Translations under genes and position numbers: made by a program
Shown: piece by piece, positions 50,346-58,315 of the stretch
Position numbering within the stretch: the first letter of the stretch is position 1
Layout: every line of letters begins with the position of its first letter
Virus record (IMG/VR): IMGVR_UViG_3300042868_010004
Coordinates: 124,001-188,000 of that record
Origin: a virus
Reading direction: 5' to 3' (one strand)
DNA: 64,000 nt
The notes under the pieces: model-generated
What the model was told of the DNA's origin: nothing
Seen by the model: the letters and a program-made list of their open reading frames with translations, nothing else
Databases searched by the model: none

Positions 50346-50617
50346 ACGACAAACAATTAAAAGAAATCCATATTGACATCATTGAGGATGGTTATGGCGC
50401 GAAAATGCACCGGAGTTATTACTACCAAGGAGTCCGCCTAAAAACTCATGATGGCGGTGACTTAACTCATGCTCAAATTTCAAAAATGGGAATTGGCCGG
50501 GTCGTCAGTCTTGTTTTTGAAGCTGGTAAAAGAAAGAGGGCGATTGAAATTGCAAGTCTTTTGCATGATGGCTTTCAGATTAAACAAGGGGAGGGTATTT
50601 GTTATGATGAAGAGTGA
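50342..50617 (+). CDS. Unknown protein, 91 aa
   Basis: 91 aa, mixed alpha/beta, ending in an acidic tail that overlaps the YopX start. Not recognised. Confidence 0.5.
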   Translation: MNDKQLKEIHIDIIEDGYGAKMHRSYYYQGVRLKTHDGGDLTHAQISKMGIGRVVSLVFEAGKRKRAIEIASLLHDGFQIKQGEGICYDEE

Positions 50618-51080
50618 AATAAAATCTGTTCCGTTATTTTTTCGCGTCTGGGACAAAGCATTAAGCAGATGGGTAGAGGAATACCAGTGCGGCACCCACG
50701 CAATGACAGAGACTTATATAAGTCTGTCAGGCGATGTCGTTAAATTCTCCGCCGGTTTCCCGGAATGGGACAAAAAAACTCTTTGGGGGAAGGAAAGTGA
50801 CAGTTGTTTTTGTAACGGTCGTTGGTGGGCGGAGAAAAACCGTTATGAGGTTTGCCGAGGGACGGGTTTGTTTTATAAGAGTGGGGACGAAGCTTTCGAG
50901 GGCGACATTGTAAATACCATGCCCGCAAGATATAAAATTACATACAAGGCTGGCGCGTTTTATTGTGAATGGGTAGAAGGGCTGAACTCCGGCAAAGACA
51001 TTCTGCTTGCAAATTTGATCGAACACGCGATTTACATTGGGAATATTTTTGAAACGCCCGAAAAGTTAAAAGTTATTTGA
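50604..51080 (+). CDS. YopX family protein (copy 3)
   Basis: 158 aa from tandem ATGATG at 50604, preceded by GGGAGGG. FFRVWDKALSRWVEE and FYKSGDEAFEGDIVN plus IYIGNIFETPE match YopX proteins. An insertion of about 40 residues with CFCNGRWW separates the two halves. Function unknown. Confidence 0.75.
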   Translation: MMKSEIKSVPLFFRVWDKALSRWVEEYQCGTHAMTETYISLSGDVVKFSAGFPEWDKKTLWGKESDSCFCNGRWWAEKNRYEVCRGTGLFYKSGDEAFEGDIVNTMPARYKITYKAGAFYCEWVEGLNSGKDILLANLIEHAIYIGNIFETPEKLKVI

Positions 51081-51116
51081 TTGACAAAACCGAGAGAAAA
51101 CGGCAAATTCCCCCTT

Positions 51117-51434
51117 ATGAATACCGAAGAAATTATCAACCAAGCAATCCGACAACAGAAAGATAAATATCCCGGCGAAACCCTCTGGCTCTTACAGAAG
51201 AAATCCGGGAAAGATAATGCAAGCTTGCCGTCTGACCACTGGGTTATCGGGTTCGGGCAGGAACCAACGGAGGGAGAACGGATTGTTATACTTCGTCTCG
51301 CCAATAAGGAATATCCAGAGGGGCGGCATGGATGGTTTGAATCAACGCCGGTTCGATCTATGACCCGGAATGACGAGGCTGACTTTTGGGTGATTCAGAC
51401 AGAGAATTCGGAATACAAATTGGAGAAACTATGA
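51117..51434 (+). CDS. Unknown protein, 105 aa
   Basis: 105 aa from the ATG at 51117. A TTGACA (51081-51086) lies 36 bases ahead with no good -10. No motif recognised. ATGA overlap with the next gene. Confidence 0.5.
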   Translation: MNTEEIINQAIRQQKDKYPGETLWLLQKKSGKDNASLPSDHWVIGFGQEPTEGERIVILRLANKEYPEGRHGWFESTPVRSMTRNDEADFWVIQTENSEYKLEKL

Positions 51435-51814
51435 ACATAACAAAAGACGGAAAGATCGAAATTGACATCTCAGATTGGCTTGACCATCTAACAGAAAAAA
51501 AGAAGCTAGAGTTGATTGAAACGCTGTCCTGCCAAGAGGATATCATCAAACATGTTGCCGACCAGATCTTGACCGGATGGACGGAAAATGCATTTCATGG
51601 ATTGACCGGGTTTGGTATTGAACCGCGAACGGCTTTAGAATTGGCCCGGCAGAGGGTAGTCGAATTAGCCCCGGAGGTTGCCCAGACAGAGATTGACCGG
51701 TTGAAGAGATTTGCTAAAAATCAGGAAGAGATCGCTAAAAAATACGAGGAAAAGTATTTCGCCCTGTATGAGGCTTGGCCGAATGGATATATAAAACCAG
51801 CGAAGGGATTTTAA
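51431..51814 (+). CDS. Unknown helical protein, 127 aa
   Basis: 127 aa. Long helical region with IDISDWLDHLTEKKKLELIETL at the start and a charged coiled coil near the C-terminus. Function unknown. Confidence 0.5.
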   Translation: MNITKDGKIEIDISDWLDHLTEKKKLELIETLSCQEDIIKHVADQILTGWTENAFHGLTGFGIEPRTALELARQRVVELAPEVAQTEIDRLKRFAKNQEEIAKKYEEKYFALYEAWPNGYIKPAKGF

Positions 51815-51816
51815 TC

Positions 51817-52137
51817 ATGAAAAACCAATACAAAGACCTATTCGGAAAAGAAATTAAGGTCGGCGACTTCATCACTTATGCTGCCAATGACGGAAGATGC
51901 GGAGTTCTGAGAGTGGGGCAGGTTACGAAACTGACCGAGGCTAAAAATGATTACGAGGATGACATTCAACTAAAAATTCGAGTGAAATCAGCCCGTTATG
52001 GGTATCTTGATTGGGATGAGGAGAATGAAAATATTTACGGATGGACCCGCCAAAAAGATGTCACCCTTGGCTTCCTTGATCGACTAATTGTTGTTGACAA
52101 TCTGCCGGAAGAAGTTCGGAATGTATTGAAAGACTAA
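51817..52137 (+). CDS. Unknown beta-rich protein, 106 aa
   Basis: 106 aa. FGKEIKVGDFITYAANDGRCGVLRVGQVTKL suggests an SH3/KOW-like barrel. AAGGGA precedes the ATG. It lies just before the RNA-repair genes but need not be part of them. Confidence 0.55.
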   Translation: MKNQYKDLFGKEIKVGDFITYAANDGRCGVLRVGQVTKLTEAKNDYEDDIQLKIRVKSARYGYLDWDEENENIYGWTRQKDVTLGFLDRLIVVDNLPEEVRNVLKD

Positions 52138-52150
52138 AAATATTTTAATT

Positions 52151-53569
52151 ATGAGCAAACTAACTGTAAAAGCCAAAAATACCAACTATTGCGCCCGCCT
52201 AATCCGCCTTCCCGCGCCGCGAGCCCATTCTAACGCAAATAAATTGCTTTGTGTGTCTGTGCTCGGCAATAATGTAATCACGGGGTTGAACGCCACCGAA
52301 GGAGCGCCCTACGTTTTCTTCCCGCTCGAAAGTTCAATCAACACGGAATATCTTACTCACTCTAATTCGTTGGACGACCCCTCGTTGAATCGAGACAAGA
52401 AAACCAAGGGTTTCTTTTCGCCTAAACATGGCCGGGTTAAGGCTTTGTCGCTTAGGTCGGAGAGATCGGAAGGTTACGCTGCGCCCGCTCACACTATTGA
52501 GGAGTGGTCTGGTTATAAATTCAAGGAAGATGACTTCGATAAGGATTTTGACCATATCGGAGATGTAAAGCTGTGCGAGAAATATATTAATCGTGATGCG
52601 CTCCGAAAACAAAATCAGGCCGAAAATCGAGCGAAGAAGGGCGGAAAAGTTAAGCGCGAAAGTAGATTGGTCGAGAATCAATTTCGTTTGAGTCCTGATT
52701 ACAAACAATTGAAGCGCGAAATTGTTACCCTTAAACCTGACGACTGGATTGAAATTACTTCTAAGTGGCACGGCGCGAATGGGGTTATTTCAAGAGTTTT
52801 AACCAAACGAAAACTATCTGTCGCCGATAAAATCGCAAAGTTTTTTGGCGCGCAAGTTATTGAATCGCAATACGATCTGGTTTACGCGTCAAGGCGCGTA
52901 ATTAAGAATGAGTTCGCCGATCAAAAGTCAGGCAGCTTTTACGACTCAAACATTTGGGAAATTGTTGCGAATAAATACAAGGATGCACTTCAGGACGGAA
53001 TCACCTTAATTGGTGAGGTCGTGGGTTATACTCCTACGGGAACGCCTATTCAGAGTATGAAGGGCAAGGCTTACGATTACGGCTGTGAGGTTGGGAAATG
53101 TGATTTTATCGTATTTCGAATTAATTATACCAATCCATCAGGGAAGGTTTTTGAATTTTCTTTCCAGCAGGTTATGGATTATTGTAAGAAATACGGGCTC
53201 AAGCATGTTCCGGTATATTTTATCGGACAGGCGAAAGAACTGTATTATAATCTTTATTTAAAACATGAATATTCTCATAATAATTCCGCTTTCGCCGATT
53301 GTGGAATTGAACCCGACGAGCAAATTGATGGGCGCGGCTGGCGTGATAAGTTTTTACAGTTGCTGGTCAAAGAATATTTGGAGAAAGACGATATTTATTG
53401 TAAGACTAAAGGTTTGGCGGATGAAGGAATTGTTCTGTCTCGCCGAGTTGATGTGTTTGAAGGGCTTAAATTAAAATCTTTTAAATTTCTTCAAGGGGAA
53501 ACTCAAGAGGCTGATGACGGAAAGGTTGATATGGAAACACAAGAATCAGTAGAAACACCGAATGAATAA
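52151..53569 (+). CDS. RNA ligase
   Basis: 472 aa. The nucleotidyltransferase motif I is TSKWHG (Lys205, the likely AMP-linked residue), with motif IV-like DEGIVLSRR and motif V-like LKLKSFKFL near 420-450, as in Rnl2/Rnl5-type RNA ligases. The first 190 residues form a separate domain with a basic stretch (AKKGGKVKRE). It overlaps a polynucleotide kinase gene by eight bases, and a phosphoesterase follows. The set would heal and seal cut RNA, such as tRNA cleaved by host anticodon nucleases. Confidence 0.8.
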   Translation: MSKLTVKAKNTNYCARLIRLPAPRAHSNANKLLCVSVLGNNVITGLNATEGAPYVFFPLESSINTEYLTHSNSLDDPSLNRDKKTKGFFSPKHGRVKALSLRSERSEGYAAPAHTIEEWSGYKFKEDDFDKDFDHIGDVKLCEKYINRDALRKQNQAENRAKKGGKVKRESRLVENQFRLSPDYKQLKREIVTLKPDDWIEITSKWHGANGVISRVLTKRKLSVADKIAKFFGAQVIESQYDLVYASRRVIKNEFADQKSGSFYDSNIWEIVANKYKDALQDGITLIGEVVGYTPTGTPIQSMKGKAYDYGCEVGKCDFIVFRINYTNPSGKVFEFSFQQVMDYCKKYGLKHVPVYFIGQAKELYYNLYLKHEYSHNNSAFADCGIEPDEQIDGRGWRDKFLQLLVKEYLEKDDIYCKTKGLADEGIVLSRRVDVFEGLKLKSFKFLQGETQEADDGKVDMETQESVETPNE

Positions 53570-54026
53570 AAAACAAATCATAATGACCATCGGGTGCTCC
53601 GGCTCCGGCAAGTCCACTTGGGCGCGGAAATTCCTAGAACAGAACCCCGATTATATCTATTTAAATGCGGATACCATGCGGTTATGCATGACCGGAGATG
53701 AATCAAATCAAGATCGGAATCATCAAGTATTCCAAACTTTAGAGAACATGGTCGGTTATTTCATGATTCTCGGGAAAAATCTGATCATAGATTGCACAAA
53801 CTATAATCGTAAAAACCGCTTGATTTGGAACAGGCTGGCGACTGCGCATGATTATCAGAAAACTTGGGTTGTCTTTCAGACAAGTTTGGAACAATGCATT
53901 CGGAACAATGAGAAGCGGGAGCGCCGTGTTCCTGTTGATGTAATCCGTCGCCAGCATGAAAATCTGTCTTTACCGCTTGACGAGGGTGGGGAAATTCAGT
54001 ATGTTGATTGGGAAAACCATGCTTAA
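53562..54026 (+). CDS. Polynucleotide 5'-kinase
   Basis: 154 aa. MTIGCSGSGKSTWARKF (P-loop 11-19), LNADTMR and LIIDCTNYN...RKNR match the T4 Pnkp kinase domain; no HAD phosphatase domain is attached. It would add the 5' phosphate needed by the RNA ligase gene that overlaps it upstream. A metallophosphoesterase gene overlaps it downstream by eight bases. Confidence 0.85.
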   Translation: MNKKQIIMTIGCSGSGKSTWARKFLEQNPDYIYLNADTMRLCMTGDESNQDRNHQVFQTLENMVGYFMILGKNLIIDCTNYNRKNRLIWNRLATAHDYQKTWVVFQTSLEQCIRNNEKRERRVPVDVIRRQHENLSLPLDEGGEIQYVDWENHA

Positions 54027-54672
54027 ACCACTAAAGTTCAAAGGGGATGAGTCTAAGTTCTTCTATATCAGTGATTTCCATCACCATCATGATCGGGATT
54101 TCATCTGGGGAAAAAGAGAATTTAAGTCAGTAGAGGAATCTGATGCTACTCTGATCCAACGATGGAATGAAACTTGTGATGAAGAATCTATCGTATTCCA
54201 CCTTGGGGATTTCATTTTCAGCGATGGCACAGGCGAAAAATTCTACAAACTGATTGAACGGCTGAGATTTAAAGAACTGAACCTTCTTTTGGGAAATCAC
54301 GTATCAGGTCAGAGACAGGCTTACCAAAAGCAGATGAAGGAGCAGTTTGGTGAGGTAGATTTCGAAGTCTATCCTCTGTCTTTCATTCATCAAGGGAAAA
54401 AGATCACATTTCTACCTCAGTATGTCGAAATGTATGTTAATTCAACGGAGATTGTCTGTTGTCACTATCCGATTATTTCTCATAACGGGTTGAGTAAGAG
54501 GGCTTTACATTTTTGCGGACACTCGCACGGCGGCTGCGAAATTACTAATAAAGACACGGGCAAAGGCTTTCGTTTGGATGTTGGGGTTGAATCTTTTGGA
54601 AGGCCGATTAGTCTGAAAGAAGCAAAAAATTATCTGAAAGACCGAACGATTGATACGGTTGACCACCACTAA
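54019..54672 (+). CDS. Calcineurin-like phosphoesterase of the RNA-repair set
   Basis: 217 aa from the ATG at 54019 (54001 is an alternative). ISDFHHHHDRDF, HLGDFI, LLGNHVSG, CCHYPI and CGHSHG give all metallophosphoesterase motifs. In bacterial Pnkp of the Hen1 system, kinase, a metallophosphoesterase-type phosphatase and ligase are fused; here similar activities are three adjacent overlapping genes. It may remove 2',3'-cyclic or 3' phosphates before sealing; this is inferred from context. Confidence 0.75.
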   Translation: MLKPLKFKGDESKFFYISDFHHHHDRDFIWGKREFKSVEESDATLIQRWNETCDEESIVFHLGDFIFSDGTGEKFYKLIERLRFKELNLLLGNHVSGQRQAYQKQMKEQFGEVDFEVYPLSFIHQGKKITFLPQYVEMYVNSTEIVCCHYPIISHNGLSKRALHFCGHSHGGCEITNKDTGKGFRLDVGVESFGRPISLKEAKNYLKDRTIDTVDHH

Positions 54673-54675
54673 TTT

Positions 54676-54945
54676 ATGAAAATCTACAAAGAAATCAAAG
54701 TCGATTTAAGTAAATACATCAATAAGGTTCGCGATCCGGAAATGGATTATACAGAGTCCGAGCGGGCTAAACTTAATATTCTGTATGTGGATTTTGAAGA
54801 AGGTGAGTTTGAATCCGCTATGAAATACGCCGCCGGTTGGTCTCGGGAAGAGCTGGAATGCATTCCCCAAGAAATTTGGGAGATTTTGGTTGACGTGAAC
54901 ATGGGGCAGACATACAAGACAGAGGAAGATTTTAAGGCAGATTAA
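54676..54945 (+). CDS. Unknown acidic protein, 89 aa
   Basis: 89 aa, acidic, ending KTEEDFKAD. Starts three bases after the phosphoesterase stop. No motif recognised. Confidence 0.5.
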   Translation: MKIYKEIKVDLSKYINKVRDPEMDYTESERAKLNILYVDFEEGEFESAMKYAAGWSREELECIPQEIWEILVDVNMGQTYKTEEDFKAD

Positions 54946-54948
54946 TTT

Positions 54949-55182
54949 ATGAAAACTAATACCGATTATTCAAAATGGATAGGCATGAAGGTTTCAAAAA
55001 CGGGCTCTACTCGCAAAAATCGAGAACCAAAACCCTTTAAGTCTGGGCTTAAAATAAACACTATTAAGAATTTGTGTGAAAACCCAAATACCGGAAAGCC
55101 AGCGTTTTCATTTTTCGAAGACGATTCCGTTGTTGATTGTCATGTTTGCGAATTGATTACCAATGAAAAACCACTCAAATGA
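54949..55182 (+). CDS. Unknown protein, 77 aa
   Basis: 77 aa. KWIGMKVSKTGSTRKNREPKPFKSGLKINTIKNLCENPNTGKPAFSFFEDDSVVDC resembles small beta-rich phage proteins in which a KPFKSG..NT.K....HP.T..PAF.F..D.S.V.C pattern recurs. Function unknown. Confidence 0.6.
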   Translation: MKTNTDYSKWIGMKVSKTGSTRKNREPKPFKSGLKINTIKNLCENPNTGKPAFSFFEDDSVVDCHVCELITNEKPLK

Positions 55183-55357
55183 AACTATCCGTCTGATTTA
55201 CTGGGCGGCGGTCTGGGCCGGGCGATTCTTCCGGACGGTATTCCACATTTGCTATCGTCCCGCTTATCGGAAATTCAAACTAAGACAATCAGAAAGAAAA
55301 TCTCGCCGATTCTACCCGGAACCTCTTGACTTTACGGATTCTTCCATGTTTCATTAG
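55163..55357 (+). CDS. Unknown basic protein, 64 aa
   Basis: 64 aa, strongly basic and aromatic, overlapping the preceding gene by 20 bases. No recognised motif; a hydrophobic stretch (IYWAAVWAGRFF) could associate with membrane. Confidence 0.45.
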   Translation: MKNHSNETIRLIYWAAVWAGRFFRTVFHICYRPAYRKFKLRQSERKSRRFYPEPLDFTDSSMFH

Positions 55358-55377
55358 GCGGAAATTCACCGAAATTT

Positions 55378-55590
55378 ATGACAACCCACGAATTAATTGA
55401 ACAGTTAGAGGGTAGCGCCGCCGATCTAAACAGCGGAGTATATCACGAATTTGCCAAAGATATGCATTTAGCTGCCATCGCCCTTCGTAAATATGTTACG
55501 GCAATGGACGCGATATACAGCCATAACGAAGCAGCCCGAGCAGCAGTAATTCAGCACTTTGGAATTCATCACGCGATAACTTTGAAATAA
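55378..55590 (+). CDS. Unknown helical protein, 70 aa
   Basis: 70 aa, all-helical in appearance. TTTATG start context. Not recognised. Confidence 0.5.
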   Translation: MTTHELIEQLEGSAADLNSGVYHEFAKDMHLAAIALRKYVTAMDAIYSHNEAARAAVIQHFGIHHAITLK

Positions 55591-55591
55591 T

Positions 55592-55684
55592 ATGAGTATT
55601 CAATCACAAAAGCCCACCGTTCAGAAAATTGACGATGCTATTGTTAGCCGCCACCCCGCATTCGGCATGATCCGATTCGGGTGA
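55592..55684 (+). pseudogene. Probable 5' gene remnant, 30 codons
   Basis: A 30-codon frame (MSIQSQKPTVQKIDDAIVSRHPAFGMIRFG) starting right after the previous gene. HPAFGMI is a motif typical of longer phage proteins, so this is likely the start of a gene cut short just before the endonuclease-like insertion at 55743. Confidence 0.5.
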
Positions 55685-55742
55685 ACGGGCCAAGGAAATG
55701 TCCGCTGATGGTATTTGCCATTTAAGTATATAAAAGAATAGA

Positions 55743-56417
55743 ATGCCTCAAAAAAGATTACCACAAAATTTTCCTCAAGAAATTATTGATTTTGTATTAA
55801 AAAATCATGAAAAGATGACTTATAGAGAAATGGCGTCCATTTTTGGATTTACATTAAACGCATTCAAAACGTATGGGAGATTTATATTGAAAGGTAAAAA
55901 ATCTCTTAAGTTTACAGAGCAAGAGATTGTTGAAAAGTTAAAAGATAGACCCTATTTATCTATTGATTATTCAACATACAAGTCCTCTGGGGAAAAATGT
56001 AGATTTATTGATTCCGATTTCGGCGATTTTTGGATGTCTTTGGAGAGCTTACTAAAGACGAAAGGGCACCTTAAAAGAAAAAGGGCGATAGCTAAATCTT
56101 CAGAGGTGATGTTTAAACGAGTCAAGGCAATTCAAAATGATTTGGATAGAAAAGTAGGACACAAAAAATTAAGACTTGTCCCAGAGAGTTTTGTTAGCAT
56201 TCTTGATTATGCAAACTTTGTTGATGCCGATTACGGAGAATGTCGGCTGTGCGTTTCCTCCGTCTTGTATGGGGCTTCAATGCATAAAAAAAGAAAGGCC
56301 GAAAATAGAATTCGCTCCTCATTAGAACCCATTAAGAAAAGAATTTTTGATATGTATGGAGATTTATTGGATAGAGGGCTAGTGGTTAGCCCAGCAATCA
56401 TAAAAATCGCAAACTAA
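55743..56417 (+). CDS. Endonuclease-associated DNA-binding-like protein, 224 aa
   Basis: 224 aa. Residues 8-50 look like a helix-turn-helix. Two copies of a module with FIDSDFGDFWMSLESLL...KGHLKRKR and FVDADYGECRLCVSSVL...SMHKKRK occur; this (F/Y)(I/V)D.DYG repeat with final His/Arg is seen in phage homing-type proteins, though no nuclease core is visible. AT-rich composition and flanking gene remnants mark it as an insertion. It may be a degenerate or non-autonomous homing element. Confidence 0.5.
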   Translation: MPQKRLPQNFPQEIIDFVLKNHEKMTYREMASIFGFTLNAFKTYGRFILKGKKSLKFTEQEIVEKLKDRPYLSIDYSTYKSSGEKCRFIDSDFGDFWMSLESLLKTKGHLKRKRAIAKSSEVMFKRVKAIQNDLDRKVGHKKLRLVPESFVSILDYANFVDADYGECRLCVSSVLYGASMHKKRKAENRIRSSLEPIKKRIFDMYGDLLDRGLVVSPAIIKIAN

Positions 56418-56439
56418 GAATATTTTACAATATTTTTAG

Positions 56440-56625
56440 GAACCATTTGAGAATACAGCGGATGAGTCAGCGGAGGATAAGTTTTTTGAGTGTGGCGATC
56501 CAGCGGAAGGAGAGGTTATCCCGAAACTCCGAAAGTTTGATAAGGAAGGCTATCAGAGGTATGATGCCCGGATTCGGAATGGCTTGATTTTGTTCGGGAA
56601 ATATTTCAGATCACTTTGGGATTAA
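56440..56625 (+). pseudogene. 3' gene remnant without start
   Basis: An open frame of 61 codons ending ...RNGLILFGKYFRSLWD follows a TAG at 56437 and has no plausible start codon near its beginning. Its codon use is that of ordinary phage genes. It is probably the end of a gene interrupted or partly deleted by the insertion at 55743. It need not be the same gene as the 5' remnant at 55592. Confidence 0.5.
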
Positions 56626-56646
56626 ATCATTGAAAGATAATAACTT

Positions 56647-56808
56647 ATGAACGAAAACGAAATTACAAAATTTCTAAGAGAAAATCTCACCGTTGAATTT
56701 AACGAGGCGTGGGGCTGGGGCGGAAGGTTAGAAAGAAAGCTAACTTTCAAAACAAAAGAAGAGGTTATTACCGAGTGCTATCTTCCAACTATTCCGAACC
56801 ATGACTAA
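56647..56808 (+). CDS. Unknown small protein, 53 aa
   Basis: 53 aa, from the ATG at 56647 (ACTTATG context). It overlaps the next gene start by eight bases, which supports coding. Contains EAWGWGGRLERKLTF. Not recognised. Confidence 0.5.
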   Translation: MNENEITKFLRENLTVEFNEAWGWGGRLERKLTFKTKEEVITECYLPTIPNHD

Positions 56809-57067
56809 GATAGAGATACTTTCCGTCTTAGAGAAAATCATTCAAGATTGCTTCAACGTTTGGGATGTCGTGTTGACTAACTCTTCCCGTCTTTCCGACT
56901 TTGAGCCAGACGAACTCGACCTAATCTTATTTCTGACTGAAATTGATTTTGAATTCAATCTTGACTTAGAAGAGGAATTCCCTGATCTTGCTTGCACTCC
57001 GATTGGGGATATTATGGAATATATTTATCAGAATCAGAAAACAAACCAGCCACCCATTCATGAATAA
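56801..57067 (+). CDS. Acyl-carrier-protein-like small protein lacking the modified serine
   Basis: 88 aa, acidic. The layout L..I...F.V....T..S.L.DFEPDELDLILFLTEIDFEFNLDLEEE..LACTPIGDIMEYI follows an acyl carrier protein from end to end. The phosphopantetheine attachment Ser of the DSL motif is Glu38 here (PDELD), so it cannot carry an acyl chain in the standard way. It might mimic host ACP or be a structural adaptor. The likeness is by eye only. Confidence 0.5.
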   Translation: MTKIEILSVLEKIIQDCFNVWDVVLTNSSRLSDFEPDELDLILFLTEIDFEFNLDLEEEFPDLACTPIGDIMEYIYQNQKTNQPPIHE

Positions 57068-57093
57068 ATTCTCGGGTTTACTTGTGTCATTTT

Positions 57094-57450
57094 ATGAATA
57101 AAATCTATCTAATCCAATTTGATAATGGCGAGTCTTGGGAAGACAGACATGTTTCCGATATTTGTGCCTGTCTAAATAAAATCCAAGCTGAAAGTCTCGT
57201 TAAAGAACTCAGCGATTGGATCGAAAAGGCCCGGTCGGAAATGCCCGCCTGTTATTATGATTCTCCGGAATATAAAGACGGAGTTCTGACCGATGAACAG
57301 ATGGAGCGGCATGAGGCCGAACAACGGAAGTGGTTTGACAGCTTGTGTCCGCCTTATGGCTTCAATCAGGTCCGATCTGCAATTAGTGAGTTCGGGCAGC
57401 ATTCCGGTTGGGTTAGCATGAAAGAAGTCGATCTTTTCGAGAAATTATGA
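57094..57450 (+). CDS. Unknown protein, 118 aa
   Basis: 118 aa from the ATG at 57094 (TTTTATG). Beta start (KIYLIQFDNGESW), charged middle. No family recognised. ATGA overlap with the macrodomain-like gene. Confidence 0.5.
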   Translation: MNKIYLIQFDNGESWEDRHVSDICACLNKIQAESLVKELSDWIEKARSEMPACYYDSPEYKDGVLTDEQMERHEAEQRKWFDSLCPPYGFNQVRSAISEFGQHSGWVSMKEVDLFEKL

Positions 57451-57899
57451 AATTGAAATACACACCAGATAGAATTACAGAACTCCATGATGGGCAAATC
57501 TTTTGCTACGGGGCGAATCGTGCAGGCAGACACGGAGCCGGAGCCGCGAAATTGGCCCTTCAGAAGTTCGGCGCGCAATACGGGAAGGTCGGCTTGGTCG
57601 GGCAATCCTATGGGCTTTGCACGAAAGACGAAAATATTAGGACGCTGCCTTTGCATGAAATTAAAGCGGAGATTAAGGAATTTATGCAGATCGCCGAAAA
57701 TAATCCTCAATGGGACTTTTTAATGACCGAGATTGGTTGCGGCCTCGCAAATTATTCCGCTTCAGATATTGCCCCACTCTTTTGTAATTTTAATAGGCCG
57801 ATTAATGTATTTTTCCCTAAGTCTTTTGAGGATTATTGGGCAGAAAATGGTTTCGGTTATTTCAATGTGAAAAATTACGGAGAAGATCATGCTGACTAA
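57447..57899 (+). CDS. Macrodomain-like A1S_2505-type phage protein
   Basis: 150 aa. CYGANRAGRHGAGAAKLALQKFGA (21-44), GQSYGLCTKDENIRTLP, and EIGCGLANYSASDIAPLF are the hallmarks of the phage family often named A1S_2505. The layout (glycine-rich loop after the first strand, late G.G.A.Y loop) resembles an ADP-ribose-binding macrodomain. If so it could remove or bind ADP-ribose, as would the NADAR protein at 29125. Macrodomain relation is my inference. Confidence 0.65.
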   Translation: MKLKYTPDRITELHDGQIFCYGANRAGRHGAGAAKLALQKFGAQYGKVGLVGQSYGLCTKDENIRTLPLHEIKAEIKEFMQIAENNPQWDFLMTEIGCGLANYSASDIAPLFCNFNRPINVFFPKSFEDYWAENGFGYFNVKNYGEDHAD

Positions 57900-58089
57900 T
57901 ATCTTTGTCCTCCTTCCAATCTGGTTCGCCCTCGGTGCCTTCGCTGGGCTCTGGTCAGTCGGATTTCGCTTTCGGAAAGTCGCCGAACAGCCATTTCTGT
58001 TTTCGGCCCTCTGTTGTTTCGGCCCGCTGGTTTTCCTTCTGATTCTGCTTGACAGTTGGACAGGGAAAGATACAAACAATGGGAATTAA
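57889..58089 (+). CDS. Two-pass membrane protein, 66 aa
   Basis: 66 aa with two hydrophobic segments (1-24 and 36-56) and a basic loop between (RFRKV). It overlaps the preceding gene by 11 bases. Function unknown. Confidence 0.6.
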   Translation: MLTNIFVLLPIWFALGAFAGLWSVGFRFRKVAEQPFLFSALCCFGPLVFLLILLDSWTGKDTNNGN

Positions 58090-58108
58090 GACAAAATAAG
58101 ACAAAAAC

Positions 58109-58312
58109 ATGAAGACTGAAATTAAAATTCAAAAACAACAAAAAATCACCCTGAAGGCAGAAATCGCCGAGCAGAACGAAGAGATCATTCTGAAGGACTG
58201 TGAGGATAATTCGGATTATGTTGAGATTTCTAACGAGACCAATGAGCCCACCGTTATTCATAAAGATATGATTGATTCCGTCATCCGGGCTTTGGCGAAA
58301 TTTAACCCCTGA
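58109..58312 (+). CDS. Unknown small protein, 67 aa
   Basis: 67 aa, acidic C-terminal half. Not recognised. Confidence 0.5.
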   Translation: MKTEIKIQKQQKITLKAEIAEQNEEIILKDCEDNSDYVEISNETNEPTVIHKDMIDSVIRALAKFNP

Positions 58313-58315
58313 AAA

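Noticed and set aside
55685-56439. A group I intron carrying the ORF at 55743.
   Set aside because: Only about 60 and 20 bases of non-coding sequence flank the ORF, and no conserved group I core elements are visible. The two flanking gene pieces do not clearly join.
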